NCBI GenBank assembly: GCA_023229615.1
Contig: JALNYX010000044.1
Span: 1-6,612, forward strand
Reading direction: 5' to 3'
From: Candidatus Moraniibacteriota bacterium
Lineage (GTDB): Bacteria > Patescibacteriota > Minisyncoccia > Moranbacterales > UBA9337
Length of the DNA: 6,612 bases
The notes beneath the pieces are model-generated. The model worked only from the letters and a program-made list of their open reading frames with translations, did not search any database and had not been told where the DNA came from. Below, in pieces: positions 4,870-6,612 of the stretch. Within the stretch, counting starts at the first letter, position 1. Every line of letters begins with the position of its first letter. A program made the translations under genes and the position numbers.

Positions 4870-6300
4870 GTGAAAACGTTAATTATTTGGGCAGTGGTTG
4901 CGCTTTTGCTCCTAAGTGGAACAGAGGCCTTTTCTGGAGATTTGAAATGTTATGGAAAAACTTCTACGACAAGTCATTTTGTATGCGGTACATACGGAAA
5001 CTGTACGTGGTGGGCGGCATACATGCGTCCCGACATAGCGGCAGTTATTTCTGGTAGCGGGTGGAATGGCGGTCAGTGGCATGGCAATCTTGTTAGCGAG
5101 GATTTTGATGTTGGTTTGGAGCCAAAAGTTGGTGCTATTGTTGAGTTTTCTGAACACGTCGCTTATATTGAAGAACTTGGCGAAAAAGGATCATTTAGCG
5201 TATCGGAAATGGATGCAACAGGGCAACTTGGAAGTGGGATTTTGCATGCTACCTACTATCCAGGAAGTGGCAATACTTATCATCGAAAGACTGATTTGGG
5301 AACTAGCGTGCAAGGAAATTGGAGCCTCCAAGGTTTCATTTACAGGCGCCAAAGTGGAACAAATATATACTGTGATGACATTAGTTCACTTTGGGGAATC
5401 TGTTGGACGCCGTCGAGCACGGATGTATCTTGTCAGGGTGGAGAAAACTGGACGCTCTATGATTTTGAACAGGGATCCATGATTGATGTTTCAACGAATG
5501 AATACTGTTTAAGTACTGGTGGCACCGGTGGCGGAGGTGATAATGATATCCCCACTAAAAACTCCTCTGTCAAAGTCCGCGAGATCCAAATCTCCGACGA
5601 TGATGATGAGATGATTTCCCATAGTCTCATCAAGGAACCAAGCCAAAAGTACCACATCCATTCGGTTCTTGAAAACACCGGAGACGATGATGCCTATGAC
5701 ATCGAACTCCAATACTGGATTTCCGAAAACAAAACTTTCGGCGACGATGACGACGAATACCTCGCCTCCGATTGGATCGACCAAATCGACGCGGGAGAAT
5801 CCCACGAAGATCGAAAAACCCAAGACGAAAGTGGAAACCAACTCAGAACCCCCAACCAGGAGGGTCTTTTTTATATCTTCGCCATCGTCATCGTTCACGA
5901 AGACAATTCAGCGAATATTTCCGATATCAATGATGACGATGAGTATTCCAAACTCACCGTTAAAGAGTACATTCCTCCGCCACCTCCAATGGAAATTAAA
6001 ATCACTGATCCTTCCAGCGGAGAGAAGTGGAAAACCGACAAGAATCACTCCATCAACTGGGGAACAACTAACGTCCCCAAGGGTTCTCATGTAAAGATTG
6101 AATATTATCTTTATGAAAAAAACAAGTGGTACGTCCTGGATGACTCCACTCCCAATGATGGAGAAAAGAATTGGGATATGGAAAACAAACCATATCGGGA
6201 TATCATCAAAAAGGATACCGATGCTAAAATCAGGATTACTGTCGTTGAGTATCCTGAGATATCAATCGAGGTCAAATTCAAAATTGATCACAAGAAATGA
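4870..6300 (+). CDS. Secreted CHAP-domain peptidoglycan hydrolase with CARDB-like and KNH-like modules
   Basis: The 476-residue product begins with a signal peptide (hydrophobic 4-15, likely cleaved after T-E-A20). The CHAP domain spans about 38-160: G-N-C-T-W-W at 43-48 carries the likely catalytic C45, E-H-V-A-Y-I at 95-100 the likely H96, and V-S-E-M at 111-114 the likely third residue E113; F-I-Y at 156-158 closes the fold. CHAP enzymes act as amidases or endopeptidases on cell-wall peptides. A segment with C168, C178, C188 and C213 leads to a Gly-rich linker (216-224). Next come a CARDB-like beta domain (about 231-367) with four Asp clusters (243-246, 272-274, 292-295, 355-357), a proline hinge (369-373) and a Kre9/KNH-like beta domain (about 374-474) with the pattern I-x-D-P-S-S-G-E-x-W and I-N-W. 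There is no sorting signal or C-terminal anchor, so it is probably released or held by its beta domains. Codon use shifts at the linker. A strong Shine-Dalgarno site supports the GTG start. Confidence 0.88.
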   Translation: MKTLIIWAVVALLLLSGTEAFSGDLKCYGKTSTTSHFVCGTYGNCTWWAAYMRPDIAAVISGSGWNGGQWHGNLVSEDFDVGLEPKVGAIVEFSEHVAYIEELGEKGSFSVSEMDATGQLGSGILHATYYPGSGNTYHRKTDLGTSVQGNWSLQGFIYRRQSGTNIYCDDISSLWGICWTPSSTDVSCQGGENWTLYDFEQGSMIDVSTNEYCLSTGGTGGGGDNDIPTKNSSVKVREIQISDDDDEMISHSLIKEPSQKYHIHSVLENTGDDDAYDIELQYWISENKTFGDDDDEYLASDWIDQIDAGESHEDRKTQDESGNQLRTPNQEGLFYIFAIVIVHEDNSANISDINDDDEYSKLTVKEYIPPPPPMEIKITDPSSGEKWKTDKNHSINWGTTNVPKGSHVKIEYYLYEKNKWYVLDDSTPNDGEKNWDMENKPYRDIIKKDTDAKIRITVVEYPEISIEVKFKIDHKK

Positions 6301-6329
6301 AGCATATCAATTTTGAATTCGACTGCCAG

Positions 6330-6363
6330 CGGAAAGTCTCGAAAGAGGTTTTCCGTTTTTTTT
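6330..6363 (+). terminator. Intrinsic terminator after the CHAP gene
   Basis: An 11-pair stem (6330-6340 with 6345-6355, including two G-T wobbles) is capped by a GAAA tetraloop (6341-6344) and followed by eight Ts (6356-6363). It lies 29 bases after the stop codon and separates the CHAP gene from the flavoprotein gene. This is the only convincing intrinsic terminator in the window. Confidence 0.93.
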
Positions 6364-6368
6364 ATGCT

Positions 6369-6398
6369 TTGTTTTCTAGTAGTCTAAAATTTTACAAT
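6369..6398 (+). promoter_or_regulatory. Candidate promoter for the flavoprotein gene
   Basis: TTGTTT at 6369-6374, an 18-base spacer and TACAAT at 6393-6398 make a moderate sigma70-type match placed just after the terminator, where a new promoter is needed. Transcription would start near 6405, about 22 bases before the ATG at 6427. A separate TAAAAT at 6385-6390 lacks a -35 partner. Confidence 0.4.
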
Positions 6399-6426
6399 CA
6401 ATCTTTTTTATGAAACAATTCTAGAT

Positions 6427-6612
6427 ATGAGAAAAACAACTTCAATTGAAAAAAATGATGGTCGGAAATATGACGTAATTGTCATTGGTGGAGGGCCGGC
6501 GGGAATGATGGCGGCGGGAAAGGCAGGAGAAGCTGGCGCGCGGGTTTTACTTGTGGAAAAAAACGATCGATTGGGTAGGAAATTATTACTCACCGGAAAA
6601 GGACGTTGCAAT
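6427..6612 (+). CDS. HI0933/BaiN-family FAD-dependent oxidoreductase, N-terminal part
   Basis: Only the first 62 codons are present; the frame is open to the window end. A 14-residue polar lead is followed by a dinucleotide-binding Rossmann start: Y-D-V-I-V-I-G-G-G-P-A-G at 15-26 contains the G-x-G-x-x-G loop, and V-E-K at 43-45 supplies the acidic residue (E44) that normally binds the FAD ribose. R-L-G-R-K-L-L-L-T-G-K-G-R-C-N at 48-62 is the hallmark block of the HI0933-like (YhiN/BaiN) flavoproteins, which separates them from other FAD enzymes. Full-length members are about 400 residues, so roughly 85 percent of the gene lies beyond the window. The substrate is not known for most of the family. 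The ATG at 6427 has no Shine-Dalgarno site. Confidence 0.9.
   Translation, partial: MRKTTSIEKNDGRKYDVIVIGGGPAGMMAAGKAGEAGARVLLVEKNDRLGRKLLLTGKGRCN

Noticed and set aside
5844..5875. Terminator-like ACCC/GGGT hairpin followed by six Ts inside the CHAP gene
   Set aside because: Only four pairs form without mismatches, and it lies in the middle of an intact coding frame well before the strong terminator at 6330.
5509..5898. 129-residue minus-strand frame and 141-residue plus-strand frame within the CHAP gene
   Set aside because: Both arise from the C-ending codons and GAT/GAC runs of the true frame. Neither has a ribosome binding site or domain pattern.
6410..6424. Four-codon upstream frame (ATG AAA CAA TTC TAG) just before the flavoprotein start
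   Set aside because: It is too short to judge, with no ribosome binding site; such frames are expected by chance in AT-rich leaders.
1..6612. TGA-to-glycine recoding as in SR1/Gracilibacteria
   Set aside because: rodA and the CHAP gene both end at TGA at family-consistent lengths, and conserved glycines use GGN codons.

Overview
The window is a compact stretch with every gene on the plus strand. It reads like a small-genome candidate-phylum bacterium, most likely Patescibacteria/CPR (Parcubacteria-like). The lineage is inferred from AT-rich DNA, short intergenic gaps, genes mostly lacking Shine-Dalgarno sites, and several single-pass secreted proteins of types common in CPR genomes. TGA is used as a normal stop (RodA and the CHAP gene), so this is not an SR1/Gracilibacteria-type recoded genome.

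Layout, left to right: (1) 70-885, a membrane-anchored extracytoplasmic protein with a four-cysteine DCGG motif and two beta-sandwich repeats. It sits 24 bases upstream of (2) rodA (910-2025), the SEDS peptidoglycan glycosyltransferase; the two probably form one transcription unit. (3) 2092-2715, a CadD/LysE-superfamily six-helix transporter. (4) 2883-3203, a small zinc-ribbon protein with a good sigma70-type promoter upstream and a possible second, leaderless one. (5) 3250-3930, ribosomal protein bL25 in its long form. (6) 3969-4640, an anchored extracytoplasmic protein with a PsbP-like look. (7) A 229-base intergenic stretch with four inverted repeats. (8) 4870-6300, a secreted CHAP-domain peptidoglycan hydrolase fused to CARDB-like and KNH-like beta-sandwich modules, closed by a textbook terminator at 6330-6363. 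(9) 6427 to the window end, the N-terminus of an HI0933/BaiN-family flavoprotein.

The theme is the cell envelope: septal or lateral wall synthesis (RodA), a wall-cleaving secreted enzyme (CHAP), two anchored extracytoplasmic proteins and one membrane transporter, mixed with housekeeping (bL25). The most unusual points are the composite CHAP protein, whose codon use changes sharply at its glycine-rich linker, and the contrast between the two genes with strong Shine-Dalgarno sites (3969 and 4870) and all the others, which have none. I see no rRNA, tRNA, CRISPR array, insertion sequence or prophage. No wholly new multi-gene system is evident; the best candidate for new biology is the CHAP fusion and its structured upstream region.
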